This document shows positions 21,228-30,586 of a stretch of 64,000 nucleotides of DNA, one piece after another; position 1 is the first letter of the stretch; each line of letters begins with the position of its first letter. The position numbers and the translations under genes are program-made. The DNA comes from Basfia succiniciproducens (GTDB lineage Bacteria; Pseudomonadota; Gammaproteobacteria; Enterobacterales; Pasteurellaceae). Under the pieces are notes generated by a model, which saw nothing but the letters and a program-made list of their open reading frames with translations, was not told where the DNA came from and did no database searches. Where the stretch lies: contig NZ_CP015031.1 of assembly GCF_011455875.1 (NCBI RefSeq), forward strand, positions 1,903,405-1,967,404. Reading direction: 5' to 3'.

Positions 21228-23123
21228 TTAAGCTTTTTTCGCTTTCAGTACACGACGGGTGAAAATCGCGATACCGATGATAAATGCCACTAAACCTAAG
21301 ATTTCAGCCATGGAATCCCAGTCGGCTAATTCTAAGGCTAACGGTGCGTCCGAGCCGCCTGAAGTGACGGATGCCGCAATGATAAACGCCATAATAACGC
21401 CGATTAAACTTTCGCCCACGATTAAACCCGCTGCGAATAATGTGCCGAAACGTTCCGCTTTTTTATTTAATTCGCTTATATCTTTTCCGCTGCGTTTTGC
21501 GTAATGGCGGAGATGACGTTGAATTAACCAGGAAAGCAGTGCGCCGATAATCAGCGGAACGTTCACCACCGGCGGTAAGTAGATACCGATCCCCACAGCA
21601 AGGGTTGGCAAGGCAAGACGCCCTTGGCTTAATTTTTTCAATAAAGTATCAATGATGATAAGCGATAAGCCGAAACCGATGCCGACAAAAATGTAAGTCC
21701 ATTCAAGATTGTCGGAGAAAATTCCGTTGGAAATGGTCATCATCAAAGTTGCTTGCGGCGCGGATAACGCCTGGCTGACATCCATACCTTCGCGCGGCAT
21801 GGCACCGGCAAAACCGTATGCGTGATACAGAATTTCAAGCACCGGCGTGATAACCAATGCGCCGACGATACAGCCGATAATTAAGGCAAATTGTTGGCGC
21901 CAAGGCGTGGCATGCACTAAATAACCGGTTTTTAAGTCTTGTAGGTTGTCGTTTGAAATGGTGGCGACACAGAATACAATTGCAGAGGTAAAAATGGTTA
22001 ATGCCGTTAAGAAACGCTGGCCGTCTTTGCCGTCCATTAAGCCCAATGAATGACCGACAACAATTAGTACCAGTGAAATCAATACAATAGAAATAATACC
22101 GATACCTGAAATCGGGCTGGAGGACGAACCGACCAAACCTGCCATATAACCTGATGCGGCGGCGACCAAAAAGCCGATTAATACGGCAAGCAGGGTGCAA
22201 AGCACTACAAATAAGAAGGTGGTGGAAGTCGGTAGCCCTACTGGTTGTAAGAAGCTCACCAGCGCAATAATGATAAGAACGGTACTGCCGAGAATGGTAT
22301 AAATCATTGCTTTCGGTGAGAGATCTTGCGAAGTGCGGTCTAAATTGATGTTATTTTTATCTTTTAACGCCCGGAAAGATTGGCTCATACCTTGAATCAT
22401 CGGTTTCATCAACACTAATAATGTCCAAATTGCCGCGATACCGATAACGCCCACACCGATGAAACGAACTTTGCTTTTCCAAAGACTCATAGCAAAGTCG
22501 GCAATTCCCATATCTGTAGGCATTGGCGTTGTTGCGGTAAAATAAGGTACCGCCGCCCCCCAAGTGAATAAGGTACCGACGAGCATAGCAATACCGCCCA
22601 TCATACCCACTAAGTAACCGGCTCCCAATAAGGCGAAGGAGAATCCCATCGGAATCTGGAAGATAGCGGCACCACCTTTAAACCAAAGGCTCGCACCATC
22701 GGTGATAATGCGTAACCCGTTCGTTAAAAAACTCACTACGGCAGCGATAATACCGCCTGCCATAATTTCTTTGACACCGCTTTCTTTTCCAGCCTCATCA
22801 CCCGCTTTTAAGATTTCTGCCGCGGCAACACCTTCCGGATAAGGCAGATCACTTTTAACCACCATAACATTTCGTAGCGGCACGGTAAAAATCACCCCTA
22901 AAATACCGCCGGAAACACAGATTAACAAGGTTTGCCAGAAAGGAAAATCCTGCCAGTAACCCATCATTAACAAGGCCGGTAGTACGAAAATAACGGAAGA
23001 TAACGTACCGGCTGACGAAGCCTGAGTTTGCACCATATTGTTTTCAAGAATGTTCGACCCCTTGAACATTTTAAGTACGGCCATAGAAATCACCGCAGCG
23101 GGAATAGAAGAGGCAAAAGTCAT
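21228..23123 (-). CDS. OPT-family oligopeptide transporter (lacks its own N-terminus)
   Basis: OPT proteins are proton-coupled membrane carriers of small peptides or metal chelates. This frame of 631 codons has about 14 hydrophobic segments and the conserved stretches SSSSPISGIGI and GTVQTQASSAGTLSS-like sequence near the start (NNMVQTQASSAGTLSS). It begins abruptly at MTFASSIPAAVIS, where family members already have 35-40 residues including the first membrane helix. That missing piece is present upstream in another frame (23120-23236). The downstream ATG overlaps the upstream TGA as ATGA. Either this is a frameshift or the two pieces are translated by coupling. The substrate cannot be read from sequence. 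Confidence 0.85.
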   Translation of the reverse strand: MTFASSIPAAVISMAVLKMFKGSNILENNMVQTQASSAGTLSSVIFVLPALLMMGYWQDFPFWQTLLICVSGGILGVIFTVPLRNVMVVKSDLPYPEGVAAAEILKAGDEAGKESGVKEIMAGGIIAAVVSFLTNGLRIITDGASLWFKGGAAIFQIPMGFSFALLGAGYLVGMMGGIAMLVGTLFTWGAAVPYFTATTPMPTDMGIADFAMSLWKSKVRFIGVGVIGIAAIWTLLVLMKPMIQGMSQSFRALKDKNNINLDRTSQDLSPKAMIYTILGSTVLIIIALVSFLQPVGLPTSTTFLFVVLCTLLAVLIGFLVAAASGYMAGLVGSSSSPISGIGIISIVLISLVLIVVGHSLGLMDGKDGQRFLTALTIFTSAIVFCVATISNDNLQDLKTGYLVHATPWRQQFALIIGCIVGALVITPVLEILYHAYGFAGAMPREGMDVSQALSAPQATLMMTISNGIFSDNLEWTYIFVGIGFGLSLIIIDTLLKKLSQGRLALPTLAVGIGIYLPPVVNVPLIIGALLSWLIQRHLRHYAKRSGKDISELNKKAERFGTLFAAGLIVGESLIGVIMAFIIAASVTSGGSDAPLALELADWDSMAEILGLVAFIIGIAIFTRRVLKAKKA

Positions 23124-23236
23124 ATCCCTACTTTTAGACCGAGATATACATTGGAGGCGGTAAAAATTACCGTAATAAGTGCGCCGAGAATCATTCCTCT
23201 GAGGGTGAGTTCGCGCAAAGCTTTCTGATTATTCAT
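23120..23236 (-). pseudogene. N-terminal piece of the OPT transporter gene, out of frame
   Basis: Starting at an ATG at 23236, 38 codons read MNNQKALRELTLRGMILG and continue into ALITVIFTASNVYLGLKVGI, then TGA. This is the expected first helix of an OPT transporter and joins logically to TFASSIPAAV in the next frame. Five bases sit between the GGG codon and ACT where three or six are expected, so a net shift of one or two bases separates the frames. I class it as the broken 5' part of one gene, with translational coupling as the alternative. Confidence 0.8.
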
Positions 23237-23382
23237 TGTAGATACCCTTTTTATTGTAGAAAAATCCCAGGTATCCTACACGAATTTGCATAAGATGGAT
23301 CCAATATGAATCATAAAAAGCCATTAAATGCTTTCTTTCTAAACAAATCGCATAATATTTAGCTAAAAATTAACGAAAATGC

Positions 23383-23391
23383 ACCGCACTT
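23383..23391. repeat. Isolated uptake signal
   Basis: A USS core ACCGCACTT lies between nudE and the OPT gene. The gap 23237-23417 shows nothing else I can identify. Confidence 0.8.
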
Positions 23392-23417
23392 TAAGGCCTG
23401 TAAAGAGATACGCGTAT

Positions 23418-23969
23418 TTATTTTAGTTTACGTAAATAATCCCGCAGCGTATAAAGCGCTACTAAATTTCTTGCTTCGGAGAAGCCGGGATCTTCAATCA
23501 GTTCGTTGATATTGGCTAAGGGAACGCGTACTAACTGAAGCGGTTCCGGCTCATCACCAGGCAGTTTTGATGGGTAGAAATCCTGCGCGATTAAAATGTG
23601 CATTGGGTTGTTCATAAAACTAGGCGAGGAATTTACCGTGCGCAATAGCATAAATTGCTTTGCACCCAAGCCGATTTCTTCCTGCATTTCGCGATTTGCG
23701 CTTTGTTCCGGCGTTTCGCCGGCTTCCATTAAACCTTTGGTAAAGCCTAATTCATACCGTTCGGTGCCTACCGCGTATTCCCGTACCATCAGTAAATCTT
23801 CACCGTCGATAGGCAACACCATAACGGCGCAACGGCTGCTGGGTTTGAAACGTTCATAAGTACGAAGCTCGCCGTTGGAAAATTTCAATTCCACCGCCTG
23901 AATTTCGAATATGCGGGATTTCGCTGCGACAGAAATGCCCAGGATTTCCGGTTTTTGCAATAGGTTCAT
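23418..23969 (-). CDS. nudE: ADP compounds hydrolase NudE
   Basis: A Nudix hydrolase that cleaves ADP-ribose, diadenosine triphosphate, NADH and similar compounds to AMP. The Nudix box is perfect from residue 79 (G79 ... E85 ... R93 E94 x x E97 E98 x G100). Length (183) and the ending LRDYLRKLK fit the NudE branch. It is monocistronic, between the OPT gene and the ula terminator. Confidence 0.92.
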   Translation of the reverse strand: MNLLQKPEILGISVAAKSRIFEIQAVELKFSNGELRTYERFKPSSRCAVMVLPIDGEDLLMVREYAVGTERYELGFTKGLMEAGETPEQSANREMQEEIGLGAKQFMLLRTVNSSPSFMNNPMHILIAQDFYPSKLPGDEPEPLQLVRVPLANINELIEDPGFSEARNLVALYTLRDYLRKLK

Positions 23970-24074
23970 CGTTATCTCTTTTTTATAAAACAGAGCATTA
24001 ACATACCATAAAGTACAGATTTAGACAGCGTTATTTAAAGGTTTCAAGCTCTGTTTTGTCGGAACCGTAATAAA

Positions 24075-24106
24075 AAAACCGGCTTCTATTATTGAAACCG
24101 GCTTTC
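24075..24106 (-). terminator. Terminator of the ulaAB-ulaC-ulaD transcript
   Basis: On the minus strand a hairpin with CCGGTTTC pairing GAAGCCGG (one G-U pair) is followed by a run of seven T residues, just downstream of ulaD. Confidence 0.75.
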
Positions 24107-24152
24107 GTAGGTTTTTATTATGAAACGAAACGACTTATTTAATCGCTAGCCG

Positions 24153-24830
24153 TTACATCCAATATTTATCAATTTCACTGCGGATAGCTGCCGCCGTTTG
24201 TTGGCCTTTTTCACCCACTAAGGCGCGACCGGCAATAAAAACTTTTGCTTTTTTGATGTCCTTAAACAAATGGATTTCTTCCGGCACGATACCGCCTGTG
24301 ATAGACAGTTCCAGCCCCAGCGATTCCAGTTGTTTCATTTTCTCGATATCTTCCGGCATCCAGCCTTTGCCTGCCAGTTCCGCATCGCGGGAGCGGTGAT
24401 AAATTGCCTGGGTAACGCCTAATTCTACCCATTGTTTGGCATCTTCTAATGTCCAGTTACCATAAATTTCAATCTGGATTTCTTTTTTTACTTTTAATTC
24501 GGGATGGGCTGCGTTGAATTCGTCCGCCACTTTTTTACAGGCGGCTTTTGTTGCCGGGTGAGCCGCCGCCGAGACGGTTAACCAGTCCGCACCGGCCTCG
24601 AATGCCATTTTAGCTAAAATAGCGCCGCCGTCGGTGGTTTTTAAGTCGCAAACTAAAATATGGTTCGGATGCAATGCCCGTAATGTCGAAACCGCCTTCA
24701 TCCCTTCCGCGCAGGCCAGAATTGTGCCGATTTCAATAATATCGACGGAATTTTCCGCTTTTTTTGCATCGGCTACCGCTTTTTCTAAGCTTAATGAGTC
24801 TAATGCGATTTGTAGTAAAGGTTTTGACAT
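24153..24830 (-). CDS. ulaD: 3-keto-L-gulonate-6-phosphate decarboxylase (ula copy)
   Basis: It decarboxylates 3-keto-L-gulonate 6-phosphate to L-xylulose 5-phosphate in L-ascorbate catabolism. The 225-residue OMP-decarboxylase-superfamily barrel shows ALDS at the N-terminus, IIEIGTILACAEG, the Asp-x-Lys-x-x-Asp catalytic motif in CDLKTTDGG, and YHRSRDAELAG with the proton-relay His and Arg. It is the last gene of the ulaAB-C-D operon. A second, very similar gene lies at 56853-57530. This copy is assigned to ascorbate by its neighbours. Confidence 0.93.
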   Translation of the reverse strand: MSKPLLQIALDSLSLEKAVADAKKAENSVDIIEIGTILACAEGMKAVSTLRALHPNHILVCDLKTTDGGAILAKMAFEAGADWLTVSAAAHPATKAACKKVADEFNAAHPELKVKKEIQIEIYGNWTLEDAKQWVELGVTQAIYHRSRDAELAGKGWMPEDIEKMKQLESLGLELSITGGIVPEEIHLFKDIKKAKVFIAGRALVGEKGQQTAAAIRSEIDKYWM

Positions 24831-24859
24831 AAAAGTATCTCCTTGTGTATTTTCCGCAA

Positions 24860-24868
24860 AAGTGCGGT
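24860..24868. repeat. Uptake signal between ulaC and ulaD
   Basis: A full USS core AAGTGCGGT followed by a T-rich flank sits in the 54-base gap inside the operon. There is no matching second arm, so it should not form a strong terminator. Confidence 0.8.
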
Positions 24869-24884
24869 CATTTTTTTCGAAATT

Positions 24885-25352
24885 TTATTCGCTCAGCGCC
24901 GCATCAATTACGGCGAAGACTTCCGCTTCGGTGTTACAGTCTAAGAATTTTTGAATATTCACACCGGTTTCGCTGTCTTCATCTTCCAGTATTTGGGTAA
25001 TTTCCATTAAACCTTCCATATGTTTGTCGGAATCGCTGCCCGCCAGAGCTACCATCATTCGGATGGGGTCATCTTCTCCCTCAAAATGAATCGGCGTATC
25101 GAAAGTTACTAATGAAAAGGCGGTTCTGATTACGCCGTCTTCCGGTCTGGCGTGAGGCATTGCCAGACCCGGGGCTAAAATAATATAAGGCCCCATTTCT
25201 TTGATACATTCGACGATTCTGTCGTAATAACGGGCTTCTACCGCGCCGGATTTAACCAATAAATCAATGGGGATTTTGATTGCTTCTTGCCAGTTTGCCG
25301 CCTTTTGGTGCAATTTAATGGAATTATTATCAATAAGAGATTGTTTGAGCAT
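24885..25352 (-). CDS. ulaC: Ascorbate-specific PTS enzyme IIA
   Basis: The cytoplasmic phosphocarrier of the L-ascorbate phosphotransferase system, passing phosphate from HPr to the IIB domain. The 155-residue protein belongs to the mannitol/fructose IIA type. Its phosphorylated histidine is in APGLAMPHARPEDGV near residue 67. It lies 48 bases downstream of the fused IIC-IIB gene and just upstream of ulaD. Confidence 0.93.
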   Translation of the reverse strand: MLKQSLIDNNSIKLHQKAANWQEAIKIPIDLLVKSGAVEARYYDRIVECIKEMGPYIILAPGLAMPHARPEDGVIRTAFSLVTFDTPIHFEGEDDPIRMMVALAGSDSDKHMEGLMEITQILEDEDSETGVNIQKFLDCNTEAEVFAVIDAALSE

Positions 25353-25400
25353 ATTATTTCTCCACCATAATTAAGTTGAATATTGCTGTCTTCGGGTGAA

Positions 25401-27194
25401 TTAGTTTTGATATTTTTTTATCAGCGCTAATAACTCGTCACCGAAGGAATTCGGATTTAACATATTTTGAACGCCCAATACGGAAATTTTGTCGTTTGCC
25501 GAGATTTCGTCGGCAAGGTGTTTTGAGCAGACAATAATGTCGGTGCTGTCCAGTTTACCCTTATGATCGGTAACGGCGCAGGAATCCATGATATTCGGGA
25601 TGCCTCGTTTATCGAGATAACCTTTGATTTTCATTTTCATCATCATTGAAGAGCCTTGCCCGGAGCCGCATACCGCTAAAATTCGTACGGGTTTGACCGC
25701 ACTTTGCGTTACGGTTTCGTTATCGGATTGTTCAACCGTTTCTGCTTCAGGTTCGTCAATATCATCTAAACCGTAACCGTCCATTTGTTCGAGCGTTTTA
25801 CCTGCCGCCGCTGCCACCGCTTCATCGGCACGTAATTTTTTGGAGGCAAAATACATATAGACCATTGCAAGAGCAAGAATGATGAAGAAGAAGCCCGGAA
25901 TACTCACGATACCCTGTAAAACCGGCGGGAAGAATAACGCCCAGTCTGCCATGCCCATCCAGCCGTTAAAGGTTGTACCCTGGCTTGCAAGTAATTGAAT
26001 AACCCAGGCGGAACCGAGCACTTCAATAATCCCCATGACGAAGCAGATCTTCATTACCGCTTTCCAACCGCCGAATTGATTTGAGAACACGCCGATAGTC
26101 GCGTTAGAGAAGAACATCGGAATAAAGCCGGGGATAATTAAGACGGGGGCGCCGACCATAAGTAAGACGCCGACGGCAAAGAATTGACCGATTGCACCCC
26201 ACATAAAACCGAATACCATTGCATTTGGCGAGAAGGCGTAAATTGCGGCACAGTCGATAGCCAATACCGAATTAGGAATAACGCGTTCCGAAATACCTTT
26301 GAACGCTTCGGATAATTCCGCGACGAACATACGTACGCCGGTTACGATAACTTGAATGGCAACGGCAAATTTTAAGCCGGTTTCGAGAATATACATAAAC
26401 CAGTGGGTTTTGCCCGCCATGGTTTGCAGGTTATCAAGACCGAAAGAAAGCAGAATAATGCCGAAGAATACGGTCATAACAAGTGCGGTGGCGGAGATAC
26501 TATCATGGAAAATATGCAGCCATTTAGGCAATTTCATGTTATCTACGCTGTCGTTGCGATCACCTAATTTAGGCGCTAATTTGGTAGCCACCCAAGAGGC
26601 GATTTGTTGTTGGTGACCGATAGAAAAACCCGCCCCGCCGGTGACGGCTTGGGTAGGCTTGTACATTATATTAGACGAAATACCCCAATATAATGCCATT
26701 AAAACGGCGGTGTAGATAACGGTTTCCCACATGGAAGCGCCGATAATCATATAAAATACGGCGACCAGACCCGCTTGCTGGAACATGATATGCCCGGTTA
26801 ACATAATGGTGCGGATACCGGTAATTCGTCTGCATACAACCAGTAAAATATTTAACGCCAGTGCAAGCAATACGGCATAACCCACCCAGCCGTAATTTTC
26901 ACCCATGGTTTCGATGGTGGACTGCATACTGGTATAAGGGTCGATAACCGCACCTGCTAAATGATGAAATTCCGATAATTTTTCAATAATCGGTTTAAAA
27001 CTTGTCGTTAATACGCCGGAACCGACTTGAACCATCATAAAACCGACAATGGTTTTAATGGTCCCTTTAATGATTGTGGTGGTATCTTTTTTTAATAGGA
27101 TATAACCGAAACAGGCGACTATCCCAAGTAAGAAAGGCGCTTTTGAGAGGACTTGGGCATTAAAGCCAAGAAATAGATTATATAAAGTCTCCAT
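25401..27194 (-). CDS. ulaA: Ascorbate-specific PTS enzyme IIC-IIB fusion
   Basis: The membrane permease that imports L-ascorbate and phosphorylates it. The 597-residue protein fuses two parts that are separate in E. coli (UlaA and UlaB). Residues 1 to about 460 are the polytopic IIC channel. An acidic linker follows ([15 protein letters not shown]). The C-terminal IIB domain begins near [16 protein letters not shown], with the phosphocysteine in that segment. I chose the ATG at 27194, preceded by AAAGAGG. A TTG at 27215 is the only longer option and has no ribosome-binding site. First gene of the operon, divergent from ulaG. Confidence 0.93.
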   Translation of the reverse strand: METLYNLFLGFNAQVLSKAPFLLGIVACFGYILLKKDTTTIIKGTIKTIVGFMMVQVGSGVLTTSFKPIIEKLSEFHHLAGAVIDPYTSMQSTIETMGENYGWVGYAVLLALALNILLVVCRRITGIRTIMLTGHIMFQQAGLVAVFYMIIGASMWETVIYTAVLMALYWGISSNIMYKPTQAVTGGAGFSIGHQQQIASWVATKLAPKLGDRNDSVDNMKLPKWLHIFHDSISATALVMTVFFGIILLSFGLDNLQTMAGKTHWFMYILETGLKFAVAIQVIVTGVRMFVAELSEAFKGISERVIPNSVLAIDCAAIYAFSPNAMVFGFMWGAIGQFFAVGVLLMVGAPVLIIPGFIPMFFSNATIGVFSNQFGGWKAVMKICFVMGIIEVLGSAWVIQLLASQGTTFNGWMGMADWALFFPPVLQGIVSIPGFFFIILALAMVYMYFASKKLRADEAVAAAAGKTLEQMDGYGLDDIDEPEAETVEQSDNETVTQSAVKPVRILAVCGSGQGSSMMMKMKIKGYLDKRGIPNIMDSCAVTDHKGKLDSTDIIVCSKHLADEISANDKISVLGVQNMLNPNSFGDELLALIKKYQN

Positions 27195-27320
27195 GTAAAC
27201 CTCTTTATTTTTCAATATTCTTATGGGATGCTCTCTGCTAACTTTAGAATAAATAATTCAAAACTCAGTCTAAACATCTACCACTAGGGATAATAGCACC
27301 ATAACGACAAGTAAAAAGAT

Positions 27321-27440
27321 TAAATTTGATTATTTGTGAGCTTTATCACAATTTATTTTAATCAAAACTAACCACGCTTATCTTTTTTTGCTTATTTTTT
27401 ATATGAATTTCCATCATAATATTCTAAATAATCAAATTTA
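27321..27440. promoter_or_regulatory. Paired 12-bp operator candidates in the ula control region
   Basis: TAAATTTGATTA (27321-27332) recurs as its exact reverse complement TAATCAAATTTA at 27429-27440, with 96 bases between. In E. coli, UlaR binds separate operators between the divergent ulaG and ulaA promoters and forms a DNA loop. These two sites are good candidates for the equivalent here. The assignment to UlaR is inference. Confidence 0.55.
27335..27350. promoter_or_regulatory. CRP site in the ula control region
   Basis: A perfect two-half match to the CRP consensus, TGTGA-N6-TCACA, directly beside the first putative UlaR operator. It fits catabolite control of ascorbate use. Confidence 0.75.
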
Positions 27441-27444
27441 TATT

Positions 27445-27460
27445 TGAGATCTCCATCACA
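27445..27460. promoter_or_regulatory. Second CRP site near ulaG
   Basis: TGAGA-N6-TCACA, one mismatch from the CRP consensus, about 95 bases upstream of the ulaG start and beside the second putative UlaR operator. Confidence 0.55.
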
Positions 27461-27555
27461 AAAAGTATAAAAATATGTTTATTTTTTATTTGTGATTATT
27501 TATGATTGTTTTAGATTTTTTATTGTGCCGATTTTTAAAGGATAAGGAGCAAAAT

Positions 27556-28647
27556 ATGAGCAAAGTAAGTGAAATTACCAGAGAAAGCTGGATTCTTTCG
27601 ACATTTCCGGAGTGGGGAACATGGTTGAATGAAGAAATCGAACTGGAACAAGTGCCGGCAAACAATTTTGCCATGTGGTGGTTAGGTTGTGTCGGTTTAT
27701 GGGTTAAAACCCCGCAAAGCGCGAATATCTGTATTGACTTATGGTGCGGCAGAGGTAAAGCGACCAAACAGGTTAAAGATATGGTGCGTGGCCATCAAAT
27801 GGCGAATATGGCGGGTGTGCGTAAACTTCAGCCGAATCTGCGTAATTCTGTGGGTGTATTGGATCCTTTTGCGATTAATGAAGTGGATGCGATTGTTGCA
27901 ACCCATTATCATAACGATCATATTGATGTAAACGTTGCTGCGGCGGTGGTGAATAATCCTAAACTTGATCATGTTAAATTTATCGGGCCGCAATATTGTG
28001 TCGATATGTGGACCAAATGGGGCGTACCGGCTGAACGCTGCGTAGTAGTAAAACCGGGCGATACGGTTAAAATCAAAGACTTGGAACTTGTAGCCCTTGA
28101 TTCTTTTGACCGCACTTGTCTGGTCACATTGCCTGCACGGGGTGCGGAAGACAACGGCGGCGAACTTAACGGTATCTGCCCGAGCGACGAAGAAATGGGA
28201 CTGAAAGCGGTTAACTACCTGATTAAAACCCCGGGCGGTAATATTTATCACTCCGGCGATTCCCATTATTCAATTTACTATGCAAAACACGGTAAAGATT
28301 ACGATATTGATGTCGCGTTAGGCAGCTATGGTGAAAATCCGTTAGGTATTCAGGATAAAATGACTTCAATTGATATTCTTCGTATGGCAGAATGTTTAAG
28401 AGCCAAAGTGGTTATTCCGGTTCATCATGATATTTGGACTAACTTTATGGCAAGCACAAATGAAATTCTTGAGCTTTATCGCATGCGTAAAGATCGTTTA
28501 CAATATCAGTTCCATCCGTTTATTTGGGAAGTCGGCGGTAAATATGTCTATCCGCGTGATAAGGATTTAATTGAATATCATCATCCTCGCGGGTTTGATG
28601 ATTGTTTTGAACAAGAACCAAACGTTCCGTTTAAATCAATTTTATAA
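27556..28647 (+). CDS. ulaG: L-ascorbate-6-phosphate lactonase UlaG
   Basis: It opens the lactone ring of L-ascorbate 6-phosphate to 3-keto-L-gulonate 6-phosphate, the substrate of UlaD. The 363-residue metallo-beta-lactamase-fold protein has the metal-binding motif THYHNDHID near residue 115, further ligands in HSGDSHYS near 234, and a histidine pair in VIPVHHDIW near 292. The ATG at 27556 follows AAGGAG. A USS lies inside the gene at 28109. It diverges from ulaAB, with ulaR downstream. Confidence 0.96.
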   Translation: MSKVSEITRESWILSTFPEWGTWLNEEIELEQVPANNFAMWWLGCVGLWVKTPQSANICIDLWCGRGKATKQVKDMVRGHQMANMAGVRKLQPNLRNSVGVLDPFAINEVDAIVATHYHNDHIDVNVAAAVVNNPKLDHVKFIGPQYCVDMWTKWGVPAERCVVVKPGDTVKIKDLELVALDSFDRTCLVTLPARGAEDNGGELNGICPSDEEMGLKAVNYLIKTPGGNIYHSGDSHYSIYYAKHGKDYDIDVALGSYGENPLGIQDKMTSIDILRMAECLRAKVVIPVHHDIWTNFMASTNEILELYRMRKDRLQYQFHPFIWEVGGKYVYPRDKDLIEYHHPRGFDDCFEQEPNVPFKSIL

Positions 28648-28654
28648 AACGCAT

Positions 28655-28689
28655 AACTACCGCACTAATAAAAAGTGCGGTAGTTTTAT
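28655..28689 (+). terminator. Terminator of ulaG
   Basis: A perfect 12-bp stem (28655-28666 with 28674-28685) whose second arm contains a full USS. The first arm matches it except at the last core base. TTTTAT follows. Confidence 0.82.
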
Positions 28690-28738
28690 GTTCATTTTTA
28701 TATATTTGAGTTAATCATAGTTGGTTCGGAGTAATATA

Positions 28739-29488
28739 ATGAATGAACAAATCAGACACAATAAGTTATTGACTCTGTTAGGAGAAAATGGATTTCTTTC
28801 TGTGCAGGAAATTATGACTGCACTTAATATCTCACCGGCAACGGCACGTCGGGATATCACCAAATTGAATGAGCAAGGCCGCCTGAAAAAATTAAGAAAC
28901 GGCGCCGAGGCGGTTATTCAATCTACCTTCCAGCCACAAAAAAAACAAAATGAAATAAAGAACTTAGATGAAAAACAACGCATTGCGGCACTTGCCGCAA
29001 GCCTGTGTCAGAATGACAGTAGCGCTATTTTAACTTGTGGTTCTACAATGCTTTTGCTGGGCAATGCGTTGTGCAATCGTAACGTTCAAATCATTACCAA
29101 TTATCTTCCGTTGGCAAATCAGCTTATTGAAAACGATCACGAACGGGTTGTTATTATGGGCGGGCAATATAATAAAAGCCAGGCGATTACGCTTTCGTTA
29201 AGTGAGCACAATGAAGCTTTTGCCGCCGATATTATGTTTACCAGCGGAAAAGGGCTTACCGCACAAGGTTTATATAAAACCGATATGGTTATCGCTTCTT
29301 CAGAACAGCGGCTGCTGAAACGAGCACAAAAACTGATTGTGTTAGTGGATAGTAGCAAGTTGGACAAAACGGTGGGAATGCTGTTTACCGAATTAAAAAA
29401 TATTGACCTTATTATTACCGGGCAGGAAGCGGATCCGGATTTTATTCGTACGCTCCGAGAAAAAGGCATCGATGTGATGTTGGCGTAG
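28739..29488 (+). CDS. ulaR: DeoR-family transcriptional repressor UlaR
   Basis: The local repressor of ascorbate genes. In E. coli, L-ascorbate 6-phosphate releases it from DNA. The 249-residue protein has a DeoR-type helix-turn-helix at 14-40 (LSVQEIMTALNISPATARRDI) and a sugar-phosphate-sensing domain with LTCGSTMLLLG and VLVDSSKLDKTVG. The ATG at 28739 follows CGGAG. Being downstream of ulaG past a terminator, it may have its own promoter. Confidence 0.92.
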   Translation: MNEQIRHNKLLTLLGENGFLSVQEIMTALNISPATARRDITKLNEQGRLKKLRNGAEAVIQSTFQPQKKQNEIKNLDEKQRIAALAASLCQNDSSAILTCGSTMLLLGNALCNRNVQIITNYLPLANQLIENDHERVVIMGGQYNKSQAITLSLSEHNEAFAADIMFTSGKGLTAQGLYKTDMVIASSEQRLLKRAQKLIVLVDSSKLDKTVGMLFTELKNIDLIITGQEADPDFIRTLREKGIDVMLA

Positions 29489-29549
29489 TGCCTGATTGTG
29501 TTGAAAAGCTAGTTATAAAGGGTGATTTTCAGAAATTCTACCGATAAAA

Positions 29550-29580
29550 AAACCTCCGGCATTGAACCGGAGGTTTTTAT
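29550..29580. terminator. Bidirectional terminator between ulaR and rpoH
   Basis: AAACCTCCGG (29550-29559) pairs perfectly with CCGGAGGTTT (29567-29576), with A- and T-runs on the outside. Confidence 0.88.
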
Positions 29581-29602
29581 TTGGAATGTTCCATAAAATT
29601 TC

Positions 29603-30451
29603 CTAAAAACTGACCGCACTTTTTAATTTTTTGAGTGCATTGGTTTCCAGTTGACGGACACGTTCTGCGGAGATGTTATATTTTGCCGCGAGTTCGTGCA
29701 ACGTAGCTTTGGTATCGTCTAACCAACGAGCCTGAATAATATCTTTGCTGCGTTCGTCTAAGTTTTCCATCGCATTGCTGAGCTGATCAATGGCTTGCGT
29801 TTCAAAATTTTCGCTTTCAAGTTCCGCCGCAAAGTTGGAGCTTTTATCTTCAAGATACATTGAAGGTGCAAAAGTTTCTTCTTCGCTGTCATCCGTCGGC
29901 AAATCAAAGCCGACATCGGCGCCTGTCATGCGGCTTTCCATTTCAATCACGTCTTCTTTGGTTACGCCTAATTCATTAGCGACTAAATCCAGTTCATTAT
30001 CGCTGAACCAGCCTAAACGTTGTTTGGTTTTGCGCAGATTGAAAAATAATTTACGTTGTGCTTTGGTAGTAGCAACTTTAACGATACGCCAGTTGCGGAG
30101 CACATATTCATGAATTTCAGCCTTAATCCAATGTACGGCGAAGGAAACCAGACGTACGCCGACTTCCGGATTAAAACGTTTAACCGCTTTCATTAAACCG
30201 ATATTGCCTTCCTGGATTAAATCCGCTTGCGGAAGCCCGTAGCCGGAATAACCGCGCGCTACGTGAATAACAAAACGAAGATGAGACAAAATTAGTTTTT
30301 TTGCCGCCTCTAAATCTTCTTGATAATACAAACGTTCCGCCAATTCCTTTTCTTCCTCTGCGCTAAGCATAGGATATTCGTTCGCGGCACGAATGTACGC
30401 TTCGATACTGCCTTGCGGAACTAACATCATAGTTTGTGTTTCTTTAGTCAT
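29603..30451 (-). CDS. rpoH: RNA polymerase sigma factor RpoH (sigma-32)
   Basis: The heat-shock sigma factor. The 282-residue protein has region 2 with [17 protein letters not shown] (core binding and -10 recognition), the RpoH-specific box QRKLFFNLR near residue 130, and a C-terminal region 4 helix-turn-helix ([19 protein letters not shown]). Its last codons encode KSAVSF across a complete USS, an example of an uptake signal tolerated inside a coding end. It is monocistronic and convergent with ulaR. Confidence 0.97.
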   Translation of the reverse strand: MTKETQTMMLVPQGSIEAYIRAANEYPMLSAEEEKELAERLYYQEDLEAAKKLILSHLRFVIHVARGYSGYGLPQADLIQEGNIGLMKAVKRFNPEVGVRLVSFAVHWIKAEIHEYVLRNWRIVKVATTKAQRKLFFNLRKTKQRLGWFSDNELDLVANELGVTKEDVIEMESRMTGADVGFDLPTDDSEEETFAPSMYLEDKSSNFAAELESENFETQAIDQLSNAMENLDERSKDIIQARWLDDTKATLHELAAKYNISAERVRQLETNALKKLKSAVSF

Positions 30452-30542
30452 TGTCTTCCTTCTTAGTAAACAATAGGTTTACCGATTAATTATTGCATAA
30501 ATCGAAAGAAGATCAACTCCTTTCAATTTTATGTTAAATAAG

Positions 30543-30551
30543 ACCGCACTT
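30543..30551. repeat. Isolated uptake signal
   Basis: A USS core ACCGCACTT lies between rpoH and tehA. Confidence 0.8.
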
Positions 30552-30586
30552 TACCAAATAAAGTTCAATAAATCTGATTGTTTTAC

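Noticed and set aside
21835-22200. Overlapping minus-strand frame inside the OPT gene as a second protein
   Set aside because: It is Cys/Arg/Tyr-rich, the typical shadow of a membrane-protein gene, with no start signal.
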